This document shows positions 13,789 to 26,648 of a stretch of DNA of 64,000 nucleotides, piece after piece. Position numbers and translations under genes: made by a program. The notes under the pieces were generated by a model. It was not told the DNA's origin, did no database searches, and saw only the letters and a program-made list of their open reading frames with translations. Source of the DNA: Nymphaea colorata (taxonomy: Eukaryota > Streptophyta > Magnoliopsida > Nymphaeales > Nymphaeaceae). The stretch lies in NCBI RefSeq assembly GCF_008831285.2, contig NC_045145.1:13656040-13720039 (forward strand). Reading direction: 5' to 3'. Within the stretch, counting starts at the first letter, position 1; the number at the start of each line of letters is the position of its first letter.

Positions 13789-16700
13789 TATATATTTGTT
13801 TATTTATTTACGATGTTCAAGATGATCAAAGTGCACAAAAGATAAATTCACTTATCCTCACCTCCATAGTGAGTAGTGCCGTGTTCAATGCTTAGATCTT
13901 GAACCAAACTCACATTTAAGCCTTGATCATGCCCAAAAACCAAAACCTACCATTGGCTAAGCCCAATGCTTGCTCAGAACAGCAGAACCTATGCCAATGT
14001 CAGTGCCGTTATGGCGACGCCTTGCCCTAGCAGGAACCTGCATCGTTCTTTTTTTTTTTTTCTCACAATTTTTATAATTATTTTAACAGTAAAATAAGAA
14101 TTTGAAGTAAAACTTTGTCGTTTAAAAAATAAAAAACAAAAATATTGGCCAAAATGATGAAGTTATAATTCAGCAGTCGAAAGCGAATACAACTTCTTCC
14201 CTTTTTTTCATACTTATGACCACAAAAAGAATAACATTTTTTGAGTCATATGTAAAAGAAATCTGAGGCCGAAGAACATTGGCCACGGTTGACTGGACGT
14301 GCTGCAAGCTTGCAATCGCGAGAGCCCGACCTAGTCGACTGCAGAAGGCGGGCGACGTTGGCCTGACTCTCTCTCTCTTTCTCTGATTGATGGTTCTTTT
14401 CATTCGTGATGCATCTTTTTCAATTTTCTCTACAAAATTAGGGGACACCTGAGAATAAGTGGTGTTTTTTTTTTTGGTACGTTTTTCCGGTTGTTGGGGC
14501 TTCTTGATTTTTTGACGTTTGGGCTTATCAGCTAGTAACCGATTTTTGTGCTCTCATTTATTTTCTGATTCTGAAACGTTTGGTTCTCTCTGTCGTCTAG
14601 GAGTTTTCTGATCTGTCTAACTCCAGAGGCGCTTAGGTTGTGGCTGAAGTAGAATTCTTAGGGTTTTTTGACATCTGTGCTTCCACCTTTTCATTTTTGG
14701 TGGGCCGTTTGTGTTTGATTTCACCGGCGTCATATTAGAATGTTGAATGAGTCTTTGCCTTATGTCTCAGTTCCCTCAAAATTGATCGTGAGTTGTAGTT
14801 GTGCTTTAAGACCCAGTTCTGTTCCTTTTATTTAACGCTTGCTGTCCATACAATTTTCTTAGTTGCATGCTCAACTGATCGTGTAGCATGCAAGTTGCAA
14901 TTTTTTAATTTGATTTTTCTAATAGTTTAGCTGCCGAAGGGGCTATGTCTGTAAACCCTGACTGTGTGGTTGTGAAGTCCAAGCTGCATGTGAAATGGTC
15001 GGCTATAGGGAGAAGCATGTTGCTTCAAACTCCAGTGATGCTTCCGCTCGTACGACTGTGAAGTCCACAAGAATGCTAATGTTGGAAGCGTTTGTGAAGC
15101 TATAATTGCTCATACCCACCATTGGAAAGAGAGGAAGCTAATATTGGTCGTGCCCATGGGTTTTTGCAATTTTGGGGACAATAATGTATGGCTATATGTT
15201 GTAGGTTGGTAGCAAGGAAAACACATAAGATGGGGCGTTGATTCCACCTGGCTAAAAGTGGCTTTCAATTCATCACAATCCGATCATACATCATCCATCT
15301 GCATAAACAGATGCATGTTTAACATCTAAGCCAAAATGACCTAACGATCTCACAATAAACATGCTTTCGTTAGTCAGCTTAGACAAGCTTGTTAATGGAT
15401 TATTTTGTTGACGAAAGCTGAACTTAGATTGAAACCTGTTGATTTGAGCTCAGTATGAAGTCAAACAAGGTTGAACAATGGGCTCTTCAGTTGTTTCCCA
15501 CCACTGTGTGCAACTTTTTGGGATTGGAGTTTTAAACCTTGCAAGCAAATGCTGGTTTTGGCGTTTGCATCTTGGCTGTTGCTCCGTCTGGCCCTTTGCC
15601 TTCTTGATCAATGCTTTCTTCTCTTTGACATGCTTGATTGACTATTCTCTTCAGTGTTCAGTACTTGTTTTCTTGTCTTGTATATACAATAGAGAAAGTT
15701 GACCTTGATGTTCGACAATGTTGTTCGATCAGATAATTGATCAATAGACTATCAGATCGGCTCTTATTCTGTGTTGGGTGCAAGGTAGGGGCATAAGTAC
15801 GTAACCAAACGTGCATAGTTTGACTCGACGTTCGGTTGACCTCAGTTGTGGCAGTTTATATTCATGTTTAAGGTGGTAAACGATTATTCAAGATACTATC
15901 TTAGCAAACGACAATTTGTTACCTTAACGATTTTAATGCTTTCAAAGGGTTTTGCGTTAGCATCCCTGTGGTTGTGCAAAACGATGTCATCTAATATGAC
16001 CTTGTTGTAGATGGGGCCTCTGTTAAAAGCCTGTTTAACTGATCATCTTCGAACTTTGCCGATGACCTCTGGACTCTAAAGCTACAATCGTTGTAGATGT
16101 CATTGGTTAGTATTTCCTAAAGAATGTTCTAGGGAGGGCATAAATGTCTTTTTTCTTTTGCAATTTCTATCGAGATAAGTCAGTAGGTGTTGACTATGGA
16201 AGCTTCAACATGTAGTTTCCTCCCCAACTGAGGAGAAAAGGAAACCTCAGTTTTATACCGGTAGACTCGTGAACAGGCAAAACCCTTTGATGACTTATAG
16301 ATAAGGCATGACTTCCGACAAAATTCTCACGTTTCGGCTTTTCATGGCCTTGTGTTATGCAATCACGAACCAGTTAAACCTGTATGTATTTTCTGCTGTT
16401 TTCTGTATTTGGTGGGAGCATGTTAGAAAACTGAAGAAGATCGTGTACATGTACAGTTCGGCTGAGTTAACAAATAAAATACATCATTAATTCTTTTATT
16501 CAGAATTCCATTAAATTCTTTTATTCATAATTTCACGAAGATCGCAAAACGGACGTCTTACAGGTACCGTCTCAATGAAGTCATTAGTCCATTTAAAATC
16601 CTTTTTATCCTCTCAATTTTACTTAGATATTTGAATTTAAGATACACAAATTTATAATCTACGAAATGTTGAGTAGCTTCAATTGCTTTGCTCGTATTTC

Positions 16701-17041
16701 CCAACACACTTGAATTTCTCTCAGATAAGAGTTCAGTAATTTGATTCCTTCCGAGACTGCTGCATTTTATTTTGCATATCCAGTGTGCGTTTCTTTATTA
16801 GAGTACAAGCAGGACGAACACATTAACTCGAAAGTTCGAGTGAATGACCAGCTCAGCCCAAGATATTCGCTCTGATGAAGAGATTTCCAAAATCTGTTGA
16901 CTAGAAACAATGACAATCTGGAGAAACGTTTGAATAGAACCTCTTAACTATATTTCCAATCTCATCTTCAGTGCATAACATGTCCAAACTTCTTAATAGC
17001 TTACAGATATAGCTTACAACATATTTGAATAATAGTAACAA

Positions 17042-20000
17042 TTAACGAGAGATTCCATCTGTCAAGAAATGTTGCCCCCAGTCGGAGATGGATGCAAAAG
17101 GCATCAGGCCACATAACATCGGAAGAATCATAAATATGCAGCTGTAGAATATAGATCGGCGTAGCCAATATGGAAACCAGACCTTCTCAGCACTTTGAGA
17201 AATAGCGACAGGACCATTTAGAGCATAATGTAGTGCTGGAGTAAAGAAATTGGCAACGGCATGCAACAAGCAGAGAATGCACCAATAACACAACCAACAA
17301 TTTCCACTTCCACCTAGGCCATCAACACACAACTTTCCAGAAATACTGCCGAAAACTCCTAGCATAATGATAATAAACGTTATTCTCCATGCTTGCCCAG
17401 AAGAACAGGATTGTCGTAGTAAAAGATATGCTACTAGTGCAAAAAAACATAAGCTAAAGAGCATTCGGCCAAGAACCCCCGCATAACATATTAATTGGAA
17501 CAGTGGGGAACCCAGAGAGGAAATTGGCTTGGGAATCCACCAGTTTCTCCACCCCTGCTATGAAAAAATAAATTTGCATAAGTTATCCTTACATCTGAAC
17601 AAAACCCTCCAAACAATGCAAACGACTGCCAATAATGGAACAAAATGCTTGCTACTAACCTTGGAACTTTGTGTACATGATGCAGATGCTTCAATAAATA
17701 TATCGTATGAATGAACATATGCTGCATAGCAAATAAAGGCTGACATGATGAGCAAACCACCCAATAGACAATCAGCACAGTTCTTCATAAGTTCTGAATA
17801 TGCTGCATTTTTCATCTCGTTCTCCAACTTCTCCTTTTTGAATGAAGCCTTTGAGAAACCAAAAGATAACTTGAGCCTTTCTAGGAAATTTGCATCAGAA
17901 TCAACAATCAATTTTGATTCTTTCAGCTGCAACTGTTTCATGGTTAGACCTATCTCATATGTTTTGAGATCATTGGAGCGTACTTGTTCCCTAACGGATC
18001 TCTCAAAGGTACCCAAAAAGGATTGCCTAAATCTAAGGTCAGTCATATCAGGTGGAATACAAGCAACTTGCTGATTGACTTGCCCATGAATGACAACCTG
18101 GCCATCTTCCTGGCTTTCTTCAGAAACAGTGGAAGACGCTTGTGCAGTGGAAGCAGAATTCTTCTGGACCAATCGAGGGAGAGAAGAATACCCATGAGCA
18201 ATCGTACAAGAATGTTCTTGAACCTCTTCAGAGGGATTACCAGGCTGGTTGTTGCACCTGGAGGTATTTCTTAAGGTTTCATCAGCAAGACAGCAGGAAT
18301 TATCAGCAACTATGGGAGGTAAAGCATCAAGTACACAATCTTCCATAGATGATGAGGTACAAGCCATTTTTTGCTGATCAAGAGATGTATGGTTGACCGA
18401 GCGAAGGGTCTGTAGAGTACTTCCAAAAGATCTCTCAAAGTTGCCAATGAATGCATTGAAATGGTTCCCAAAAACCTATCATGGAAAGAAACACGATCAA
18501 AACCTACCTCCTACATTTTTTTTATATGATAGAAGATGATGCCATATCAATGATATAAGTACATTATTCAAGATCATGACTTACATAAAATATTGATTCT
18601 TTTATTGCACTGCTGCACAGCTGCATCCAAGTTTAAAGTGTATCAGATACCCAATCATCAGCACTGGAAGGATCTCTCAGGTTCCTAAAGACACACTGCA
18701 CACAGATGCTAGGTTCACGAAGTGTAAAGATGCCTATAGATGCACCTGAACACAAAGGTCAAAAAAGGACTAGCAAAAGTGAAAAATTTGGAAAGCATTG
18801 CGATGCATTTGCCTAGCATGACAGACAAATGCATATTGGTCTTTCAGCTAGACATGCCACCTAAGACCTAAATGAAATGTTAATACATACAAATTTATAT
18901 AAATAGCCATGCTAACTAGCTCAATGAAAAAATGATAGGCTATGCCAAATAGATTCACCAAATAGGCTGGTTGCTGAATCTGAGTCGACTAGAGTGTCGG
19001 CGTGGGTGTGGCATGAGTGCAAGTGTGGGTGCGGCCATGTTCTCTAAAAAATGCTGCACCCGCATCCATCTTTCTGTGATATATAAAGCAATTATAATAA
19101 ATGAACTAAATAGAAACAGGCAGAAAATAAGTACTCTTGATAGATGATCAGCAGATATCCTTTGTCCAGTGGCATTTGCACCATCAAGAACCTAAAAAGC
19201 AAGGAAGACTTGATATGTTAGCCAAACAATATGTGTATTTAATAATGAAAAGAACAGAAGAAAAGACAGAACCTGCATGACCATAAAGCACCAGTACTAT
19301 GACAAAAAGAAATAAAGTTTATGAGAACATTAACTACATAAACTTGCATTGTCTGGTATGTTTAAGCAGTAAAATAAGCTATCAGTTGGTGAGTATAGAA
19401 ACATGTTTGTTCCTGACTCCAACATTGATTTCCATGAGTTCCACAAAAGAAAGTAGACAACAAAGAATGGGCAAAGGAAATGGTAAAAAATTTAAAACTA
19501 AGGAAATCAGTAATGAAAAAAGTATCTTAAAATTGGTAGTAGCCTGTCAAATCCGATCAAAGTGTTCCAGTTTCCAAAGTTGAGCAGGTGATATGAACCA
19601 AAAGAGAAGTCCCCACGGAAGGAAGTTCCCATGTCATATCTTGAAAGAGATTTAGGACCTCTTATCTCTGTCCCTATTATGGGAATCATTATTAGCAATA
19701 TATTTTTTGGCTGGCAAAACCAAATTGCCTTGTGAATGGTTGGATGAGACCAAATAAGAGTGAGGTTATCAGATCCATGAAAATGTAATTTTACATATAA
19801 CTGGATCTGCTCTACCCAGTAGGCTCTGAAAAAAGAGACATTGAGAAGCAGGTGAATCATAAATATGAGCGATATGCTGTGTTTCCAACCAAAAGAGCCT
19901 AGTCTTTGACCAATCAATGCCAAGAAAAATTGACCACTATCTTTCACAACTGAACTCTTGATTGAAAGTTTTCAGGAAACTATACATTGCAACATCATTC

Positions 20001-22605
20001 ATCTAGATGCTTTTTGGCCAAGTGCCAGGGACATAATCATGAGGGAAAAAGGATAGGCACCCGACCATCTCCTCTTTCAATTATATTGTACACCAAGTAG
20101 CAAAGGAGCAACTTCATTGAAGATGCCCAAAGACCAATTCCCTTCAACCACCACATATGCAAAAATTTTTGGTCTCCAGTAAGGGCTATGGCATAGAACA
20201 GCATTATGCCAACAGTCATTTATCCCAGGAACACATTCAATATCAAATCTTAAGTTCTTAACGGGAGAAACAAAAACCATATCACCCTGAAAAAGCAGCA
20301 TTCTGAATTTGTATGCATATGCTCGCTCGCTCGAGCACTTATTGTTTGTAAGGATGGTATTACTTCAATACTGCCACCATTCATACAACAATATCAATGG
20401 TCGAAATAGAAGCCGCTATGAAACCTTTGTTGCTTGGCAGTGCACAAACTGAGCATGAAGTATCAATTATCAACAGAAAGTTGGTTAAAATAAAATGTTC
20501 AATTTAACAAAGCGCAGTTCACCTAAACGACAATGGCAAAAGCATAGGCTTACTAAACACATAACGATGGCATTTATCTAGGAATCATCAAGAATATACA
20601 AGCCATTCCTCAATTTACAGTCACAATCATCTCCACCAAGTCCTTACATATGCAAGTGTCTTCATTAAATATAACATTATGACGAACACTGCACAAGTTT
20701 AGGCACTGGAAGTAAGCTGAAGGAAAACTTAAGAATGATATCAAATAACTTAGTGTATGGGTAACTGTATCAACAACCCAAGATTGACTGAGAGAAAGAA
20801 AAGCTTAAGGAATTGGTAATTTATCTGCTAGGTTTGCTTGTAATTGGTTACCTTGTGATATAAAGGACATGAATTTTTTAAAAAACTCATCTGAGAACTG
20901 AATAGTTGGATCATTGGTCTTGGGTGTATCCTCACTAGCAGTATGGCATTAAATTTGGGCTTCTGCTGATCAGTTGAAGATTTTTGTGCTTTCATTGGGA
21001 AATCCATGCAACTCAAAACACTTAGATTTTACACGACCAAGCTTGCAACAATGGCTGTGTTATAGCCAAGGACAAGATTGAACCTGAGTTGGTGGCTCCT
21101 TGATCTGATCACTTGACTGAAATCTGAAGCAGCAGCCTTCAGACTCAGGAGCAAGTTGCAGACCTCCATGATGTTCTTCATGAACCAAAAAGGAATAAGC
21201 ATTTGCAACAGAAGGAACAGGATCCAGTACGAGGCGTGGCTCGCAACATTGTTTTAGCTATCGTTAAGGGCCATAAGAATTTGGAAAGGCATTCTTGCTG
21301 TTGGAATTCAGCCATAACTTCCATCAAGCCACACAAAAAAGAGGTTGAGTGATATAGGATGTTGGTTCATCCCAAAGTCAATTTAACTTGGTAAAATAAA
21401 CTGCTACAATTTATCTGCATGGATAAGCATTGGACAGGTAAAAACAGTTCCAAAGTTTAGACCATACCCAAAGCAGACAATCTACAACAACTGCAGAGAG
21501 ATCCTTGTTCAAATTGAGGATCCACGACTAGACCATATTGATGCAGAGCTCCCATGCCATAACCATCATCTTAACAGACATATGGACATGGTGCCTTCAA
21601 CAGACCGTTTGGTATATTCTTACTTACCTATGTCAAACTTATTTCATAATATAGAACATACATTATGCAAACTAATTCAGCATACCTCACACAGCCATTA
21701 ATAACTTGCAGGTAATGCAAGAACAACAATTTGCTCTCCTCTCTGAATTGCAGGATATCTTGCATTAGCAAGTTGATCAAATGATAATATTATAAGAAAG
21801 GCTATCCTTAAGCATAGCCTACAAGGTATTCTATTATTCGCCAAAGAGGACCTGTTAAATAGAAGAATCTCATATCCCTCGCATTCTTAAGCTAATTAGT
21901 ATTTGGTAAGGTAACAACAAATAGTCAGAAGCAGTTAGAACCAAACAGCAATTCTCCTGATACTAAAATTGGAAATTTGACCAAAACCTAAGCATTTGAG
22001 GAGCATCACAGCACTAGAGAAGTGTTGAAGCGCTCATGCTAACCTTAGAGAAAACCACAGCCATTGACATCCCTAAAGGAAGACCAAGCGCCTCAACCGC
22101 ACTACTATCTTCCCTGAAACTCGGCTCAAATGCTGCTTTCACTTCAGCTGAACCCCTCCGGCATCCTGAGACCTCCAAAAGAGTCGAGGAGCTCCGCCGG
22201 GCACTACCCCGAATCCGATGCCGCCGCAGAGAAAGACCTCCACTCTTTGAAACCCTGTGATCCATAAGGCACCAAGAAAATTCAAGAACCTCAACAGCAT
22301 AATTTATCCTAGTTCTCGCATGATACAAGACTGATAAAAACGCACCGCTTGATACGATTGACACCATCGTCCTCCATTCCAGAGATAGAAGGATAGGGTG
22401 ACCTTAGGGGCCTCTTTTTAAAACCCTCAAAAGATACACTTTCAAGTGAGGACCGGCCATTAGCTTGGCTTCTGGTGGTGCAAGAAGAAACCTCGACATC
22501 AATATAGGAAGGAATTGAAGAGGATGCTTGAATTCCAGTGGGTGATTCAGATGTTTGCTGAATCAACCAGCCATCATCTCCATTTATGCTGCTCGCTGCC
22601 ATCAT
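17042..22605 (-). CDS. CPR5: CPR5-like nuclear-envelope membrane protein, regulator of immunity and cell death
   Basis: Six exons on the minus strand stay in frame: 22605-22346, 22254-22044, 19191-19135, 18620-18585, 18475-17660, 17554-17042; about 630 aa (Arabidopsis CPR5 is 564). N-terminal basic clusters (FKKRPLR near residue 62; KRVSKSGGLSLRRHRIRG, residues about 86-103) look like nuclear localisation signals. Then come 'LGLPLGMS.A', 'NFERSFGSTLQTL', 'FERSVREQVRSNDLKTYEIG', and five hydrophobic segments from about residue 424 on: LLGGLLIMSAFICYAAYV, LFSLCFFALVAYLLL, ITFIIIMLGVFGSISG, a Trp/Cys-rich one, and SIFYSCIFMILPMLCGLM. CPR5 is known as a membrane nucleoporin that restrains effector-triggered immunity, senescence and growth-linked cell death. 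Intron 2 is about 2.85 kb and carries a LINE-like remnant. The start is the first of two adjacent Met codons. Confidence 0.9.
19507..20330 (-). mobile_element. Degenerate LINE-like remnant inside CPR5 intron 2
   Basis: Minus-strand frames broken by stops and shifts contain 'IERGDGRVPILF', then after a frameshift 'HDYVPGTWPKS', and later an aromatic-rich region ending near 19507. The order 'G.G....FW.D.W.PG' followed by a Trp/Phe-rich stretch is typical of the part after the reverse transcriptase domain in plant non-LTR retrotransposons. No intact reverse transcriptase motif was found and the ends are not defined, so this is a weak assignment. It lies in the same orientation as CPR5. Confidence 0.3.
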
Positions 22606-22829
22606 GGTCCTTGTTCAAAAATTGAATGGTCAATTCGACAACATTTCCACTTTCTGAGCTAACTTTTCCTCCCCACTGTGAAGTACAGACAAATTGGATG
22701 AATATGAATCGTCTGGTTCAGGTAGCATTTGATGGCCATGAAGTAATTTTCCTGGAAAGAATTCTAGCAAAAAATCCTAGAAGAAGGTACAACATGAAAA
22801 AAAATTAGACGTCTTCCAAATGCAAGGCA

Positions 22830-23410
22830 TGTTTGATGGGCTTGAAGAAAAATTCTAGAATATATTTTTCCCTGTTTGTTGGACCTTTGGACCTAAAGGA
22901 TTTTCCAGGAAAAAATTTGACCGCTGGTGGTCATCAAACATTGGCATGCACTCTTTTCATTTTGCAGATGAAAGCATTATAACAATATACTAGTCCATCT
23001 TAACATTATAACCACATATGCATAGTAAGAACCAACATCAATGAAAATGAGCATTTGCTGCTGAAAAAGTTACAATCCATTGAAGCCTTCAAATATGCAC
23101 ATTTCCTTGTTTGATGGACTGGAAGAAAAATTATAGAAGATCTTTTCCCTGTTTGTTGGACCTTTGGACCTAAAGAATTTTTCCAGGAAAGATTTTGACC
23201 GTTCGTGTTCATCAAACATTGGCATGCACTCTTTTCATTTTGTAATAACCAACATCAATGAAAATGAAAAACGATGAGAGCATCATAACAATAAACTAGT
23301 CCATCTTAACATTATAACCGCGTATGCTTTGCAAGAACCAACATCAATGAAAATGAAATGGTACTACTGAAAAAATTACAATCCATTGAAGCCTTCAAAT
23401 ACGCACATTT
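22830..23410. repeat. Tandem duplication, two copies of about 280-300 bp
   Basis: Copy 1 (about 22830-23106) and copy 2 (about 23107-23410) share long near-identical blocks in the same order: TTGTTGGACCTTTGGACCTA, CATCAAACATTGGCATGCAC, CTAGTCCATCTTAACATTAT and ACAATCCATTGAAGCCTTCA. Copy 2 contains an extra short 'ACCAACATCAATGAAAATGA' block. The repeat sits just upstream of the CPR5 start codon, probably in its 5' leader intron. Confidence 0.85.
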
Positions 23411-24144
23411 CATTGCAGAAAAGAAAAAATGAAAGCGCTTGGCTTACACAAAGGAGTTCCACAACTAGCAGGTTGCAGCACACTGGGAATTTACGCATCC
23501 TAACTAGTTTATAAAGTTACATGAGAGCCAACGATGTTAAAAAATTAGGGTTGCTTAAAAAATAGCACTTTATGGAACTTAGTTGATTCAATTATGAGAC
23601 TAAAAAGTAAGCAATTGTGGACAAGATGGACTGCGAACTATGGCAAAAAATCCCCAAGTACCATGATTTATTTTTTCTATTGATTCCATAGATGGAAAGC
23701 ACAACCATACCATCTTGTATGGTTTGAAAATCACAGCCGTCCAACTTCAATTGCAGTATCAATCAGGAGCTGAATAAATGCAAAGGTAGTCCATAATATG
23801 ATATGAAGTTCAGCAAATTGATGCAACATTGCATTAAAAAAAATTTGCAGAAACCACTTCAACCACCACACAGAAGAAAAAAAGCGAAAACAGGGGACAT
23901 AGAGGGTTATCTTTCGGGTGTCTATTTCTCCCAATTTGAAGTTCAGAATCCCGCACAAGGAAGAAACAAACTTATAACAAGACAAATGGGCGCTTTGCCC
24001 TCATTCAATTTCTTTCGCATCAAATAGAAAAAAAGAAATTACTGAAATAGAAGAAAAAAACACAAGTTTTTCCACATCGAAGGGAGAAATCCGGAGTTGT
24101 GCACAGTAGTTGGAATACTGGTAGGACTGTGGCTTCCCGGTAGA

Positions 24145-24180
24145 GGGGAGAGAGAGAGGACTCTGAACCCTCTATTTATA
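24145..24180 (-). promoter_or_regulatory. Candidate TATA box and pyrimidine patch for CPR5
   Basis: On the minus strand the sequence reads ATATAAATAG (TATA core at 24180-24172), matching the plant TATAAATA consensus. A CT-rich patch of the kind found around plant start sites follows about 20-30 bases downstream. This would place the CPR5 transcription start near 24145, with a 5' leader intron before the ATG at 22605; a possible acceptor (CTTCACAG) lies about 65 bases upstream of the ATG. Inferred, without transcript data. Confidence 0.4.
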
Positions 24181-25849
24181 TTTCCGGAAAAAGAATGCTC
24201 AGAGTGCTTGCTGAAGAAAAATGGCGGGGAGAGAGAAAGGCGAAACAAGAAGAGAGAGAGACAGAGATGACAGGCTGCAATCGACGGTGGGAAAATGGCG
24301 GAGGAAGAGAGAGAGAGAGATACCTTTCATCGCTGCTAGACGCTGCGCTGGTGAGGACGCTGTGCAGGATGAAGAACAACAGCAAGACGAAGGACGGGAG
24401 AGAGAGAGAGAGAGAGGTGAAGTGCATATAAACGTGGACGAAGCCCTAACGGGCAAAAAAAAGTATTGCCGAGAAAAGGTCGGACACCTCTGAGTCCGAC
24501 TTTTTTTCGGGAGAATTTTCTCCGGATCCACCGAAAGCAGCGTCGGTGAACTTTTCCCGTAAACTTACCCGTTAAGGTGCATGCGTCACTTCGACGCAGA
24601 GGAGCATAATATAAGCGGAGATAAGGCCGACTTTCGTCCCTGCTCGACGGGTGGTCAAGCTCCCTTCTGCCTTTGCGCCAATCTCCGTGAAACTTTTGCA
24701 CGCCTCGCCCCGCACAACGCATTTTAGCCTGTTCCTTTTGAACGACTTCACCATTTGATATCAAATGTGACTTAGCAACTTGCAACAGTTGCCTTTACCG
24801 TGTGAATCATATATTGATACGACTTCCTACTTGCTAAAACTGTAAAACAGCTTAATATATTTGGATTGGTTATAGCTTTGCATTGTATCTATATCTAAAA
24901 GAAATTTCTCTTTATCTTTACACATGCTAAGATCAGAGTTCTTTGGTTTTGTATCCAGATCACGTCTGCTGAAATTTAGATTCAGATACAGGTTTAAGGC
25001 TAACTCCCTCGTTCTTTGGGTTCTGAGTTTAGGCCAATATCTTTCGAAAACAAAAAAAAAAAAAAAAAGAAACCGAGAGAAAGGAGTGAAATATAAGCGA
25101 GATTTCAAAAATTGGGATACCATAAATGTCAGTGATTCTCTCATTCAGCCCGATACGCATCTGGATAGATTCTACACCAACCATTTCAAGTAGAGGGCCG
25201 CGGAGCACATTTCAACGTCTACGATCATAAGGATAAAGACCAATTCGCCTGTTCAATAACATCTGGTTAACACTGATTTGCTTGTCCATGGATTATTGTA
25301 TATCACCATAACTGATTGTGGATTGACCCAGCGAGAGCAAGTACATGATGCAAACTTTTGGTGTTGGACTCTCTGTTTTCAACCTGAGTTTGCAGTACAT
25401 GGGTCAAGTTTAATAATAGATTCTGATCTCTTGAGACATCTAATGTGATTATATTATAGGAGTAAGAAAACTTGGAACCACACGGAAAACATCCTGCTGG
25501 AGAGGTAGGCGTCCATCTTTTTTATTGCAATAGGCTGGAGGCAAAAACAATTAAGCCAAGAGAAAGAACAGGAAAACAACTCCACCTGCTCCTCTTTTTT
25601 AACTTCAATCCTTCGCCATGGGACGAAGAAATATATATGTCTTTCGCTTGTATATCTTAGCAGAGGTTGTCACAAAGATTAAAAAGTAAAAAGCGTAGAT
25701 CAGCTTGAGAAAAGCACTATGACGACCTTTATGAGCTAAGCCGAAAATTAAAAGAAGACAAAAGAGGGGAATGACATCCGCATCAAACCTGCTGGAGGAG
25801 GCCTTGAGCTTACTACAAAACAATATATACAAACTTACAAGCCAAAATC

Positions 25850-26350
25850 AATAGGCTCACCAGCAGCACCGGAGAGCAGACAACCCTTGCGAGTGAGGCT
25901 TGAGCTAAAACATCACAAGTAGGGTTTACATAAGAGACGTGGACACGAGACAAAATGTTCTTGAAGTTAGAGAAAGAAGCGCAAAATGGCCGCTGGTCTT
26001 CCAGCTTCTCTTTCATCCACTGCTTCTTTTTAGAGTTGAGGATGATGGCAGTAATGCCAACAGGGAGGCAATGCTCAGAGATCCCATTTACTCCTACTGC
26101 CACGCAAGACCTACCCTCCTTCCTCAACGATGCAAGTTGGATCCCCACTTGCCCTCTCGCCACAGTAGGCCAATCTCCAGGTTCAAGCATAGTAGACCCT
26201 GAGGCTTGTCCCTAAAGATTGAAGAAAACATCTCCAAGCAAGCACCCTTTCCACAGATTTCCCATGGCTGTAGCTTGATTAAAGTGAGGATCCCCCAGGA
26301 GCCAAGGCATTTCTGATTCTCCAAATCCCCCAAACCACAACCTGAAAGAG
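25850..26350 (-). mobile_element. Degenerate LINE remnant (RNase H-like tail)
   Basis: Read on the minus strand, one frame gives 'VVWGIWRIRNALAPG', the motif that commonly follows the zinc-binding domain in plant non-LTR retrotransposons ('W.IW..RN...'). After stops and a frame change another frame ends in 'VHVSYVNPTCDVLAQASLARV', resembling the RNase H-like C-terminus 'HV.R..N..AD.LA...L'. The two pieces are in the expected order. The element is clearly dead and its ends are not defined. Confidence 0.4.
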
Positions 26351-26621
26351 GAGAAAAACATGCATGCATCCCTGAACAAAGGCCAAAGGTAAAGATTATG
26401 CGAGCTATTTTTTATTGCTTAAACGTTGAACAAAATTCTACAACAGTCGTTGAAATAACTTCAAAACCACCAAACTACAGAAAAGTTATAAGCAGTCATT
26501 AATTTGTATTCTCATCTCCTCGTGTGTCATGCTTTCTATATAGATACCGCAAACTACAGAAAAAGTTATCAGCAGTCAAATTATTTTGCGTTCTCATCTC
26601 CTCCTCGTGTGTCATGCTTTC

Positions 26622-26648
26622 TATATATATATATATATATATATATAT
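26622..26648. repeat. (TA)n microsatellite
   Basis: Pure TA run of about 27 bases at the end of the second copy of a short direct repeat. Confidence 0.9.

Larger units (their letters stand above)
9456..17041. other. Long spacer without a supported gene
   Basis: About 7.6 kb in which the frames are short, overlap in both directions and lack recognisable motifs. Contents: TA tracts at 9755-9777 and 13766-13788, a 45-bp tandem duplication at 9830-9919, two overlapping + frames at 11531-11892, and a stretch near 14900-15200 with small open frames. The 14.5-14.9 kb part looks like transcribed leader sequence (TAGGGTTTT-type tracts), but I could not find a protein to go with it. Decayed transposon sequence is the likeliest content. 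Confidence 0.45.

Noticed and set aside
24195..24785. Several 80-150 aa frames on both strands
   Set aside because: They come from GA/CT-rich promoter and leader sequence, overlap each other in opposite directions and have no motif.
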